A DNA stretch of 14,559 bases from Pseudomonadota bacterium. Lineage in GTDB: Bacteria > Myxococcota > Myxococcia > Myxococcales > Anaeromyxobacteraceae. The notes beneath the pieces are model-generated. The model was not told the DNA's origin. It did no database searches and saw only the letters and a program-made list of their open reading frames with translations. Made by a program: the position numbers and the translations under genes. Of the stretch, positions 1 to 7,547 are shown in pieces; the first letter of the stretch is position 1, and each line of letters opens with the position of its first letter. Location of the stretch: the NCBI GenBank assembly GCA_023419875.1, contig JAEZXM010000438.1:1-14559 (forward strand). Reading direction: 5' to 3'.

Positions 1-1
1 G

Positions 2-676
2 GCGGTGGTGCACCTCGCGCCGGAGCGCGAGGCGGCGCTCTCCGCGGAGCTGGTGCGGCTCGCGGATGTCTGGCGGACGGCGCTGGGCGCGTTCGACCCG
101 GGCCTCGCGGTCGCGCTCGTCCCGCCGAAGCCCGCCGACGCGCCCTCGACCGCGCGTGCGCTGGCGCAGCAGGACGCGGCCGCCCTCGTCGGCTTCCTGC
201 TCGGCGCGCCGAACGGCGTCGAGGCGATGAGCCCGGACATCCCGGGCCTCGTCCAGACCTCGACCAACCTCGCCATGGTCGAGACCAACGACGCGTCGCT
301 CGACGTCTCCTTCCTTACCCGCAGCGCGATCGACTCCTCCAAGACCGCGCTCGCGGCCCGCATCGCGGGGGTCGCCGCGCTCGCCGGCTTCGAGGCGCGG
401 AGCTCGGCTGGCTATCCCGGCTGGAAGCCGGAACCGGGCGCGGCGGTCGTCCGGCTCGTGACCTCGGCGTACGAGCGCCTCCTCGGGAAGCCGATGGCCG
501 TGAAGGCGATCCACGCGGGGCTCGAGTGCGGGATCCTCCGCGGCACCCACCCGCACATCGAGATGGCCTCGTTCGGCCCGAGCATGTGGGACGTCCACAC
601 GCCCGACGAGCGCGTGAGCATCCCGTCGGTCGAGCGGTTCTGGCGGCACCTCACCGCCGTCCTCGCCGAAGCTTGA
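2..676 (+). CDS. pepD: Cytosol non-specific (aminoacyl-histidine) dipeptidase, C-terminal part, 5' end outside window
   Basis: This is the last ~224 codons of a PepD-type M20C dipeptidase (usually about 485 aa), a cytosolic metallopeptidase that splits dipeptides such as aminoacyl-histidine. The frame is open to the left edge, so the GTG at 5 is unlikely to be the real start. Family hallmarks visible are the LxGxPNGVxAMSPDIPGLVQTS stretch, the GYPGWKPEP segment, the IHAGLECG motif with its conserved Glu near the active site, and SFGP...HTPDER near the C-terminus, whose His is a metal ligand in the family. The stop is TGA at 674-676. The fumarase gene begins 32 bp downstream on the same strand with its own Shine-Dalgarno and no terminator between them, so co-transcription is likely. 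The family assignment is firm; only the N-terminal half (first catalytic segment) cannot be judged. Confidence 0.93.
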   Translation, partial: AVVHLAPEREAALSAELVRLADVWRTALGAFDPGLAVALVPPKPADAPSTARALAQQDAAALVGFLLGAPNGVEAMSPDIPGLVQTSTNLAMVETNDASLDVSFLTRSAIDSSKTALAARIAGVAALAGFEARSSAGYPGWKPEPGAAVVRLVTSAYERLLGKPMAVKAIHAGLECGILRGTHPHIEMASFGPSMWDVHTPDERVSIPSVERFWRHLTAVLAEA

Positions 677-708
677 TCCACCTCTTCAAACGAAGGAGAG
701 CCGCACCC

Positions 709-2334
709 ATGGCCGCCCCCGCGTTCGAGTACCAAGATCCGCTCCCCCTCGGCCCCGACGAGACGAAGTACCGCCTCCTCGGGAAGGAGGGCATCTCCGT
801 CTCGAGCTTCGAGGGGACCGAGATCCTGAAGATCGAGCCCGCCGTGCTCACCCGCCTCGCCCGCGAGGCGATGCGCGAGATCTCGTTCTTCCTCCGGGCC
901 TCGCACAACGATCAGGTCGCGAGGATCCTGAAGGACCCGGAGGCGTCGCCCAACGACCGGGGGGTCGCGATGGCCTTCCTGCGGAACGCGGAGATCTCCG
1001 CGCGGGGCGAGCTGCCGCTCTGCCAGGACACGGGCACCGCCACCATCGTGGCGAAGAAGGGACAACAAGTCTGGACCGGCGTGAAGGACGAGAAGTACCT
1101 CTCGGAGGGCGTCTTCCAGACGTACACCGGGGAGAACCTGCGCTACTCCCAGACGGCGGCGCTCGACATGTACGAGGAGGTCAACACCGGCACGAACCTG
1201 CCGGCGCAGATCGACATCTCCGCGACGAGCGGCATGCAGTACGACTTTCTCTTCCTCGCCAAGGGCGGCGGCTCGGCCAACAAATCCCAGCTCTGGCAGG
1301 AGACGAAGGCGCTCCTCACGCCCGAGAGGCTCGAGGCCTTCCTCGTGGACAAGATGCGCCACCTGGGAACGGCCGCGTGCCCGCCGTACCACGTCGCGGT
1401 CGTGGTCGGCGGGACCTCGGCCGAGGCGGCGATGAAGACGGTGAAGCTCGCCTCGGCGCGCTGGCTCGACGGCCTGCCGGTGCAGGGAAACCGCCACGGC
1501 CAGGCGTTCCGCGACACGGCGCTCGAGGAGCGGCTCCTCGCCGCCGCGCACCGGCTCGGCATCGGCGCGCAGTTCGGCGGCAAGTACTTCGCCCACGACG
1601 TGCGGGTGATCCGGCTGCCGCGCCACGGAGCGTCCTGTCCGGTTGCGATGGCGGTGTCGTGCTCCGCCGACCGGAACGCGAGGGCGCGCATCGACCGGGA
1701 CGGGATCTGGATCGAGGAACTGGATCACGCGCCGCAGCGGCTCCTGGTCTCCCTGGGCGGCAAGGGTGGGAAGCACGCGCACGGCGAGCGGATCGACCTC
1801 GACCGGCCGATGAAGGAGATCCTCGGGGACCTGACGAGGTTCCCGGTCTCGACTCCGCTGCTCCTCTCCGGAACGCTCGTCGTGGCGCGCGACATCGCGC
1901 ACGCGAGGTTCAAGGAGCTGCTCGACCAGGGGAAGCCGCTGCCGCGCTACCTGCTCGACCACCCCGTCTACTACGCCGGCCCGGCGAAGACGCCGCCCGG
2001 CAAGCCCTCCGGTTCCTTCGGCCCGACCACCGCCGGGCGGATGGACTCGTACGTCGACCTGCTCCAGTCGAAGGGCGCCTCGATGGTGATGATCGCCAAG
2101 GGGAACCGGAGCAAGGCGGTCACCGAGGCGTGCCGGAGGTGGGGGGGCTTCTATCTCGGCTCGCCCGGCGGACCGGCCGCGGTGCTCGCCGAGGAGAACA
2201 TCCGGAAGGTGGAGTGCCTGGACTTCCCGGAGCTCGGGATGGAGGCCGTCTGGAAGATCGACGTCGTCGACTTCCCCGCGTTCGTCCTGGTGGACGACAA
2301 GGGGAACGACTTCTTCGAGAAGATGGGGTGTTGA
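709..2334 (+). CDS. fumA: Fumarate hydratase, class I (iron-sulfur), homodimeric type
   Basis: A 541-aa class I fumarase, which interconverts fumarate and (S)-malate in the TCA cycle using an oxygen-sensitive [4Fe-4S] cluster. Length matches E. coli FumA/FumB (548 aa), and the N-terminal (alpha) and C-terminal (beta) domains are fused in one chain. The three cluster cysteines are visible: Cys105 in LPLCQDTGT, Cys224 in GTAACPPYH and Cys318 in VSCSADRN. They fall at the same numbers as in the E. coli enzyme. The KGGGSANK motif (185-192) and the GGKYFAHDVRVIRLPRHGASCP stretch are also typical. The ATG at 709 is chosen because AAGGAGAG lies at 693-700 just upstream; the open frame extends further 5' but overlaps pepD. 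The symbol fumA is by similarity; fumB or plain 'fum' would be equally valid. A cluster-dependent fumarase suits a microaerobic or facultatively anaerobic host (inference). Confidence 0.96.
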   Translation: MAAPAFEYQDPLPLGPDETKYRLLGKEGISVSSFEGTEILKIEPAVLTRLAREAMREISFFLRASHNDQVARILKDPEASPNDRGVAMAFLRNAEISARGELPLCQDTGTATIVAKKGQQVWTGVKDEKYLSEGVFQTYTGENLRYSQTAALDMYEEVNTGTNLPAQIDISATSGMQYDFLFLAKGGGSANKSQLWQETKALLTPERLEAFLVDKMRHLGTAACPPYHVAVVVGGTSAEAAMKTVKLASARWLDGLPVQGNRHGQAFRDTALEERLLAAAHRLGIGAQFGGKYFAHDVRVIRLPRHGASCPVAMAVSCSADRNARARIDRDGIWIEELDHAPQRLLVSLGGKGGKHAHGERIDLDRPMKEILGDLTRFPVSTPLLLSGTLVVARDIAHARFKELLDQGKPLPRYLLDHPVYYAGPAKTPPGKPSGSFGPTTAGRMDSYVDLLQSKGASMVMIAKGNRSKAVTEACRRWGGFYLGSPGGPAAVLAEENIRKVECLDFPELGMEAVWKIDVVDFPAFVLVDDKGNDFFEKMGC

Positions 2335-2361
2335 AGGACTCGACGTCTCCGGTTCGCGGGA

Positions 2362-2374
2362 CTCGGTCCCCGAG
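2362..2374 (+). terminator. Weak hairpin after the fumarase gene
   Basis: CTCGG (2362-2366), loop TCC, CCGAG (2370-2374), 28 bp after the fumarase stop. The stem is only 5 bp and no T-run follows, so it is a weak candidate for ending the pepD-fumarase transcript. Confidence 0.2.
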
Positions 2375-2412
2375 CGAGTGCGACCTCCGGTTGCATCGCG
2401 CCGTTGTCGCGC

Positions 2413-2440
2413 GTTGACACGATCAACTGACCGTGATACC
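2413..2440 (+). promoter_or_regulatory. Putative sigma70-type promoter of the lipoprotein/VWA gene, with a dyad over the -35
   Basis: A perfect TTGACA (2414-2419) is followed 15-16 bp later by GATACC/ATACCC (2435-2441), an imperfect -10 with short-to-normal spacing. It lies about 60 nt before the ATG at 2498. The -35 sits inside a short inverted repeat, GTTGA-CACGA-TCAAC (2413-2427), which could be an operator. TTGACA is rare by chance in sequence this GC-rich. No transcription start is known, so this is a prediction from sequence only. Confidence 0.4.
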
Positions 2441-2497
2441 CAAACGGGGTCGCGTAGACCTGGTTGCAGCACATCGGACGCGACTCGCGGGGGAAGC

Positions 2498-2584
2498 ATG
2501 CGCAACCTGAGCATCTTTGTGTCGGGCCTCGCTCTGGCACTGTCGGTCGCTTCGATCGGATGCAAGAAGGGCTCGGACTCGTAG
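2498..2584 (+). pseudogene. 5' fragment of the VWA lipoprotein gene: lipoprotein signal peptide ended by an in-frame amber codon
   Basis: The ATG at 2498 has a purine-rich GGGGGAAG (2489-2496) just before it and encodes 28 residues: a short basic start, a hydrophobic core (residues ~6-20) and a lipobox-like S-I-G-C with Cys22 as the lipidation site. KKGSDS and a TAG stop (2582-2584) follow. The same frame then continues without another stop to 4732, and begins directly with a Cys-rich mature region. A signal peptide followed at once by a stop makes no useful product. I read this as the 5' end of the downstream VWA gene, cut by a nonsense change such as CAG (Gln) to TAG, or by a sequencing error. 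Less likely, the amber codon is read through. The lipobox lacks the usual Leu at -3 but is otherwise acceptable. Confidence 0.7.
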
Positions 2585-2590
2585 TCAAAT

Positions 2591-2758
2591 TGCGGCGGCG
2601 AGTCCCAGGTCTGCTGCTTCGGCACGTGTCACACGGGCCTCGTCTGCCAGGCCGGGGTCTGTCTCGCCGGCGACGTGGCGTGCGGCGCGAGAGACCAGGC
2701 TTGCTGCGCGACTGGGCGCGCCTGCTCCGGATCGCTCGCCTGCCAGACGGGCATCTGC
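2591..2758 (+). repeat. Two tandem six-cysteine units encoded just after the amber codon
   Basis: Two adjacent protein repeats share the pattern C-x6-CC-x3/5-C-x5-C-x4-C. Unit 1 runs 2591-2662 and unit 2 2681-2758, separated by LAGDVA. Conserved elements include the CC pair and C-(Q)-xG-(V/I)-C at the end. The spacing looks like small disulfide-stabilised knots, expected only in an exported protein. Unit 1 begins two codons after the TAG and lies wholly upstream of the first in-frame start candidate (GTG 2675). Confidence 0.65.
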
Positions 2759-4732
2759 ACCTATACCGAACCCGTCACGTCGACCAAGCGCATCTGCGCC
2801 GAGGGGGGCACCGTCACGACGACCGGAGCGACCCTCACCATCCCGAACGGCGCGCTCGCGACCTGTGTCACCGTGAGCCTCGCGGTGTCGGCGGATCCTG
2901 CGCCGGACGGCTACAACCCGTACACCCCGGTGTTCGAGGTGACGCCGGCGGCGACCGTGCTCTCGAGGCCGGCGTCGCTCACCCTCGAGATGGGGACCGT
3001 GCCCGAACTCGCCACCGCGTTCTGGTCGACCGGGCAGGGAGACGTGCTCGCGCCGGTCCCGTTCTCCGTCGCTGGCGGGACGGTGACCGCGGAGATCTCG
3101 CGCTTCGGTTCCGGGTTCGTGGCCGGGAGGGACTACGTCCTCGTCTGTGACGCGGGGGGATCGCTGGCGTTGCCCGGTGCCACGCTCACCATCCCGAGCG
3201 GCGCGCTGGACGCCTGCACGATGGTGAAGCTCACGCAGCTCACGGGAACGCCGACCGGCTACACCAACTACTCGCCGGAGTTCCTGCTCGAGCCGGAGGA
3301 CGCGACACTCGCGCAGCCCGCCACGCTGTCCTTGGACTATACCGGGGACGTCGATCTCGCGACCTTGTTCTGGTCGCGCGTTGGCACGACGGGCTACGAA
3401 CGCGTCTCGGGCATCGCGACGGCGGGCCAGCTCACGGCCCAGCTCTCGCGACTCGGCAAGGGGTTCGTGGCGGACGGTGTCGACTTCGTGGATCCGCCGG
3501 ATCGAAGCTGCGTCGTCAGCAAGGTCGTCGAGGGCCGGACGACGGCACCCTCTGGCGTGGCCCTGTTCTTCACCATGGACGACTGCTGGGGTCGGCCCCT
3601 GCCGGGGCTCGTGGGCACGGACTTCGTGGTGCTCGAGAACGACTCCCCCATCAGCCCTGCCGAATCGTCCGCGACCGTGCTCCAGCGGGACGGGGTGGAG
3701 GTCTTCACGTCCCTGGTCATCGACATGTCCGACTCGACGATCGACCTGCTGCCGGCGGTGATCGACAGCGCGAAGAGCTTCGTCACGAACCTCCAGGTCA
3801 CGAGGGGCCTGCCTGTCCAGATCGACATACAGCTGTTCGCGGGCGATGCGGCGCCCACGGAGTGGCAAGCGCCCACCCTCGACACGAACCTGCTGCTGAG
3901 CCGGCTCGACGCCCTGGCGAGCTACACCCCCACGGACCAAAGCTCCACGGATCTCAACGGCGCGGTGGTGGAGTCCCTGATCCGGCTCTCGGCCGCCGAG
4001 GAGGCGTTCCGGGCCCGGAACTTCGGCGGCGCATTCACGATCGGGTACCTGGTGCTCTTCACCGATGGTTACGACACGGCTAGCCGTGTCAGCCACACCG
4101 CTGCAGTGACCGCGGTCGAGGCGTCCCCGGACCAGGTGGTCGCGGTGGGGCTTCAGAGCGCCGAGTACGACGGGGAGGCGCTCCAGGAACTGGCGCCCGG
4201 CGGCGTCATCACCGCGCCCACGTCCTCGCAGCTCGCCACCGCCTTCGCCGCCATCGCCAGCCGGATGGCGGGGCAGATCAACCGGTTCTACCTCCTCGGC
4301 TACTGCTCGCCGAAGCGCGGCGGCGAAGCGAACACGGTCTCACTGGGCGTGCAGGGTTCGGAGAACCGGAGCACCGCCGACTACACCTTTGACGCGAGGG
4401 AGTTCGCGGCCGGCTGCACCGGCGCCACCTTCACCGGCATCTGCGATGCGCGACAGTGCGGCGGGCTCGGTTGCGGTGCTTGCGACGACCGCCTCGCGAC
4501 CTGCGAAGAGGCCTCTTCCCTGTGCGTCAACAACTGCGGCGCGGTGGGGATGTGCTCGGGCGGCTCGATCACCAACGCCCAGGGTTACACGCAGTCCTGC
4601 GATCCCATCCCCGCCAACACCTCCTGCGGTATGGCGTGCGTGGACACGACGATCGACTCGAGCAACTGCGGCGCGTGCGGGATCGTTTGCCCGGCGGGCC
4701 AGCGCTGCGCCGGCGGTACCTGCGTCAACTGA
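2675..4732 (+). CDS. von Willebrand factor A domain protein with ZU5-like repeats and Cys-rich tail (main part of amber-split lipoprotein)
   Basis: The long open part of the split gene. Counting from the ATG at 2498 the whole frame is 745 codons; GTG 2675 is merely the first possible start after the amber codon and has no secretion signal. In order it encodes Cys-rich units, then two ZU5-like repeats sharing GATLTIP(N/S)GAL...GY(N/T)xY(T/S)P.F (about 2790-3140 and 3148-3470). A VWA domain follows (about 3560-4330), and a C-terminal Cys-rich region ends in the SSNCGACG...C....C.GG.CV pattern common in myxobacterial surface proteins. The VWA metal site looks intact: DMSDS (Asp at 3722), STDLNGA (Thr at 3947) and FTDG (Asp at 4064). 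VWA domains bind protein ligands through a divalent cation, so the intact protein was probably a cell-surface adhesion or scaffold lipoprotein (inference). Without the signal peptide it would stay in the cytoplasm, where its many disulfides could not form normally. The TGA at 4730 is followed by a strong hairpin. Confidence 0.8.
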   Translation: MACGARDQACCATGRACSGSLACQTGICTYTEPVTSTKRICAEGGTVTTTGATLTIPNGALATCVTVSLAVSADPAPDGYNPYTPVFEVTPAATVLSRPASLTLEMGTVPELATAFWSTGQGDVLAPVPFSVAGGTVTAEISRFGSGFVAGRDYVLVCDAGGSLALPGATLTIPSGALDACTMVKLTQLTGTPTGYTNYSPEFLLEPEDATLAQPATLSLDYTGDVDLATLFWSRVGTTGYERVSGIATAGQLTAQLSRLGKGFVADGVDFVDPPDRSCVVSKVVEGRTTAPSGVALFFTMDDCWGRPLPGLVGTDFVVLENDSPISPAESSATVLQRDGVEVFTSLVIDMSDSTIDLLPAVIDSAKSFVTNLQVTRGLPVQIDIQLFAGDAAPTEWQAPTLDTNLLLSRLDALASYTPTDQSSTDLNGAVVESLIRLSAAEEAFRARNFGGAFTIGYLVLFTDGYDTASRVSHTAAVTAVEASPDQVVAVGLQSAEYDGEALQELAPGGVITAPTSSQLATAFAAIASRMAGQINRFYLLGYCSPKRGGEANTVSLGVQGSENRSTADYTFDAREFAAGCTGATFTGICDARQCGGLGCGACDDRLATCEEASSLCVNNCGAVGMCSGGSITNAQGYTQSCDPIPANTSCGMACVDTTIDSSNCGACGIVCPAGQRCAGGTCVN

Positions 4733-4745
4733 GGCGGGGCAGCGA

Positions 4746-4770
4746 GCAGCGCCCGGGTCCCGGGCGCTGC
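4746..4770. terminator. Bidirectional terminator-like hairpin between convergent genes
   Basis: The arms GCAGCGCCCGGG (4746-4757) and CCCGGGCGCTGC (4759-4770) are perfectly complementary over 12 bp around a single T; in RNA the innermost pairs would open to form the loop. It sits 13 bp after the VWA stop (+) and 14 bp after the end of the minus-strand barrel gene, so it can serve both. There is no T-run on either side, so whether it terminates by itself is uncertain. Confidence 0.6.
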
Positions 4771-4784
4771 CGCAGCGGAGCCGC

Positions 4785-5276
4785 TCAGTCCCAGTAGACG
4801 CCCAGCCGCGCCTCGGCGAACCAGATGCTCTCCTCGTCGCCGGCGATCTCGATCTTCTTCGTGATCGCGCCGGCCTCGAGGAACGCGCCGATGCCGCCGA
4901 CGGGCGGACCGAACCGCATTCCGACGGCGCCGCCGTACCCGAACGTCTTCGGGCCCTCGATGAGGTTGCCGTAGGAAAGGATGGCCCGGAGGTAGAGCGG
5001 GAACACCGGCGGCTTGAAGACGAGCATCGGCCGGAGGTCGATGTCGAAGTCCTGATCCTCGACGTCGCCGAGGTTGGCCAGCGCGCCCAGCTCGAGCTTG
5101 AGCACCGGGAGCGAATAGCCGACCGTCAACATGACGTTGGTCGGGATCCGCTCGGTGGGCGAGGGGTCCCAGCGGAGGCCGGTGCCGATCGACCCCTCGA
5201 GGAGGCCGCCGGCGCGGGCGGAGACGGGAGAGAGGATCAGCGCGAACGCGGCGGCAAGAGACAGGAGCTTCGCCAT
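4785..5276 (-). CDS. Small exported beta-barrel-like outer membrane protein
   Basis: A 163-aa protein starting at the ATG read from 5276-5274, with GGAGGA seven bases upstream on the minus strand. Residues 1-22 form a clear Sec signal peptide (MAKLL..., hydrophobic core, SARA before GG). The mature part of about 140 aa alternates hydrophobic and polar residues, with many Gly and aromatic residues and Asp/Glu turns: GSIGTGLRW, VMLTVGYSL, LKLELGALANL, DIDLRPMLVF, LYLRAILSYG, YGGAVGMRFG, GAFLEAGAIT, WFAEARLGVYW. This suggests about eight transmembrane beta-strands, like small OmpA/OmpW-size barrels, ending in an aromatic-rich strand. No specific family is recognised and the cargo or role is unknown. 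It lies 143 bp downstream of the EF-G paralogue on the same strand; the gap is long enough for its own promoter, so a functional link is not implied. Confidence 0.72.
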   Translation of the reverse strand: MAKLLSLAAAFALILSPVSARAGGLLEGSIGTGLRWDPSPTERIPTNVMLTVGYSLPVLKLELGALANLGDVEDQDFDIDLRPMLVFKPPVFPLYLRAILSYGNLIEGPKTFGYGGAVGMRFGPPVGGIGAFLEAGAITKKIEIAGDEESIWFAEARLGVYWD

Positions 5277-5366
5277 GTGTTTCCTCCAGGCTGGAACGCG
5301 CGCCCCGGTCCGGCCGTCGGCTCGTCCGCCGGGCGGGCGTGGGAGGAAGTCTACGCTCGAACGCTC

Positions 5367-5383
5367 CCCCGGTGAAAACCCGG
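5367..5383 (-). terminator. Weak hairpin after the EF-G paralogue
   Basis: CCCGG (5367-5371) and CCGGG (5379-5383) can form a 5-bp stem with a 7-nt loop, 37 bp beyond the EF-G stop on the minus strand. A second small GC hairpin (GGGCGCCGCCC, 5407-5417) lies directly after the stop. Neither has a T-run, so termination here is only possible, not shown. Confidence 0.2.
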
Positions 5384-5419
5384 GCCGTGCGCCCGTGTGG
5401 TCGGATGGGCGCCGCCCGC

Positions 5420-7483
5420 CTACGGGACAGCATCGTACCGATCGAACTTCATGGTGAAGAGCGCCCGGCCCTGCGACAGCGAGCGGAGCTCGGTCGCGTA
5501 GCCGAACAGCCGCCGGAGCGGCGCCTCGCCCTCGATCACCTTCACCGCCGCACCGCGCTCCGAGACGTCGAGCACCGTGCCCTTGCGCCGGTCCACGCTG
5601 CCGATCACCTCGCCGAGGTGCTCGGCCGGCGCGACGATCTCGAGCCGCATGAGGGGCTCGAGGATCATCGGTCCGGCTCGGGGCGCGGCGTCCCGCACCG
5701 CGTCGGCGCAGGCGATCTTGTACGTGAACGGCTTCGATGCGCCCTCGCGCCAGGTCGCACCGGTGACGGTGACCTGGACGTCCTGGAGGGGGTGGCCCTC
5801 CAGCGCCCCGGCCTCTGCGGCCTCGCGTGCGCCGTCCTCCAGCATCCGCCGGACCTCGTCGCGCAGGAACGGCAGGCCCGAGACCTCCGGTGCGATGACG
5901 AACCGGAACCCTCCGCCGCGCGGGAGCGGTCCGACGCGCAGCGAGACCTGGCCGAAGAGCTCGCCGTCCTCGAGCGTGCGCGCGAACGTCGCCGAGCCCT
6001 CGGCCTCGCGCGAGAGCGTCTCCCGGAGCAGGACCTGGGGCGGCCCCGTCCGAACCGAGAGGCGGAACTCGCGGCGCAGGCGCTCGGCGACGACCTCCAG
6101 GTGGAGCTCGCCCATCCCGGAGAACAGGAGCTGGCCGGTGTCCGGGTCCTCGCCGTACCGGAAGGTGGGGTCCTCGTCGGCGACGCGGGCGAGGGCCTCG
6201 AGCAGGAGCTCCCGGTCCTTCTGCGAGCCTGCCTCGATCGCCTGCGAGATGACCGGCTCGTAGGAGGAGAGCCGCTCGAGCAGCACCGGGTGCGCCTTGT
6301 CCGTGAGCGTGTCGCCGGTGCGCGTCTCCTTGAGCCCGGCCACCGCGAAGATCTGGCCCGCGCCCAGCGCGGGCACGCGCTCCTTCTGGGCGGCGTGCAT
6401 GAGGAGCACGCGCCCGATCTTCTCGAACTTGCCCTGGCTCGCGTTCCAGACCGCGTCGCCCTCGGCGATCCGGCCGGCGTACACCCGCAGGAAGACGTGG
6501 CGCCGCCGCTCGTCCAGGAGCGAGACCTTGAACGCCAGCGCCAGCAGCGGCGCGGTGTCGCCCACCGGGCGGCGGACCTCCGCGCCCGTCTGCGGGTCGT
6601 GACCTGCGGGCGGCGGGACGTCGAGCGGCGAGGGCAGGTAGGCGCAGATGGCGTCGAGCGCCTGCGGGATGCCGCGGTTCCGGAGCGCCGAGCCGGCGAG
6701 CAGCGGCACGAACGTGCCCGCGAGCGTCACCCGCCGGATGGCGGCGCGGAGCGCGTCGGGCGGGACGTCCCGCTCCTCGAGCACCGCCTCGGCGGTCGGG
6801 TCGTCGTGGTCGGCCACGGCCTCGACCAGCGCCCGGCGGGCCGCCTCCCCGGCCTCGGAGAGGCCCTCGCTCACCGTGAAGTCGCGCGGGTCCGCGGGGT
6901 CGCCGAACCGGACCGTCCGCCGCGCCACGAGGTCCTCGAGGCCGGTGAACGTGGACTCGGCCCCGAGGGGCAGCTGGATCGGCGCGACGACGTGGTCGGG
7001 GAAGTGCCGGCGGAGGGACGCCAGGGTCATCTCGAAGTCGGCGCCGACCCGGTCCATCTTGTTCGCGAACGCGATCCGCGGGACGCGGTAGCGGTCGGCC
7101 TGGCGCCAGACCGTCTCGCTCTGGGGCTCCACCCCGTGCGCGGCGTCGAACACCGCCACCGCGCCGTCGAGCACGCGGAGCGAGCGCTCCACCTCGATGG
7201 TGAAGTCCACGTGGCCGGGGGTGTCGATGAGGTGCAGCTCGTGGCCGGTCCACTCGAGCCGCGTCACCGCGGAGGTGATGGTGATGCCCCGCTCGCGCTC
7301 GAGGTCCATCCAGTCCATGACGGCCTCGCCCTCGTGGACCTCGCCCATCTTGTGGGTGCGCCCGGCGACGTAGAGCAGCCGCTCGGTGAGCGTCGTCTTC
7401 CCGGCGTCGATGTGCGCCATGATCCCGAGGTTGCGGATGGCGCGCATCCGCCGCTCTGCGCCGTCGACCTTGCCCTCCGCCAT
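5420..7483 (-). CDS. Elongation factor G paralogue (EF-G-like translational GTPase) with divergent domain IV
   Basis: A 687-aa translational GTPase collinear with EF-G (about 700 aa), which acts on the ribosome in translocation and recycling. The GTPase motifs are intact: G1 AHIDAGKT (23-30), switch I RGITIT (65-70), G3 DTPGH (87-91), G4 NKMD (141-144) and a G5-like GSAL (264-267). Domain III has SGMGELHLEV (455-464), and the C-terminus ends YATELRSLSQGRALFTMKFDRY. Domain IV is divergent. The usual GGRGQYG near its start reads LEDGELFG (about 504-511), and the tip loop normally containing a functional His (GSYHEVDSSEMAF) reads GATWREGASKPF (575-586). The ATG at 7483 is preferred because GGGGAGA precedes it; an ATG 13 codons upstream (7522) has a poorer site. 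It is not in a ribosomal-protein operon, as the main fusA usually is, so it is probably a second copy (fusA2/EF-G2 type). Its exact role (recycling, stress or redundant translocation) cannot be read from the sequence. Confidence 0.9.
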   Translation of the reverse strand: MAEGKVDGAERRMRAIRNLGIMAHIDAGKTTLTERLLYVAGRTHKMGEVHEGEAVMDWMDLERERGITITSAVTRLEWTGHELHLIDTPGHVDFTIEVERSLRVLDGAVAVFDAAHGVEPQSETVWRQADRYRVPRIAFANKMDRVGADFEMTLASLRRHFPDHVVAPIQLPLGAESTFTGLEDLVARRTVRFGDPADPRDFTVSEGLSEAGEAARRALVEAVADHDDPTAEAVLEERDVPPDALRAAIRRVTLAGTFVPLLAGSALRNRGIPQALDAICAYLPSPLDVPPPAGHDPQTGAEVRRPVGDTAPLLALAFKVSLLDERRRHVFLRVYAGRIAEGDAVWNASQGKFEKIGRVLLMHAAQKERVPALGAGQIFAVAGLKETRTGDTLTDKAHPVLLERLSSYEPVISQAIEAGSQKDRELLLEALARVADEDPTFRYGEDPDTGQLLFSGMGELHLEVVAERLRREFRLSVRTGPPQVLLRETLSREAEGSATFARTLEDGELFGQVSLRVGPLPRGGGFRFVIAPEVSGLPFLRDEVRRMLEDGAREAAEAGALEGHPLQDVQVTVTGATWREGASKPFTYKIACADAVRDAAPRAGPMILEPLMRLEIVAPAEHLGEVIGSVDRRKGTVLDVSERGAAVKVIEGEAPLRRLFGYATELRSLSQGRALFTMKFDRYDAVP

Positions 7484-7547
7484 CGTCTCCCCAGACCCCC
7501 TGCTCGCTCCGGGCAGGCTCATCCGCCTGCCCCTGCGCTCGCCCCCC

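Noticed and set aside
2582..2584. TAG as a programmed pyrrolysine or recoding site
   Set aside because: No pyl genes or downstream recoding structure are seen, and a Gln-to-stop change explains the data more simply; kept only as a remote possibility.
412..2625. 737-codon open frame on the minus strand opposite pepD and fumarase
   Set aside because: It is antisense to two well-recognised genes, is Arg/Pro/Glu-rich with no family features, and is open because of the extreme third-position GC bias.
7520..7522. Alternative upstream ATG for the EF-G paralogue
   Set aside because: It has a poorer ribosome site than the ATG at 7483, which has GGGGAGA before it, and the added 13 residues lie outside the family's usual start.
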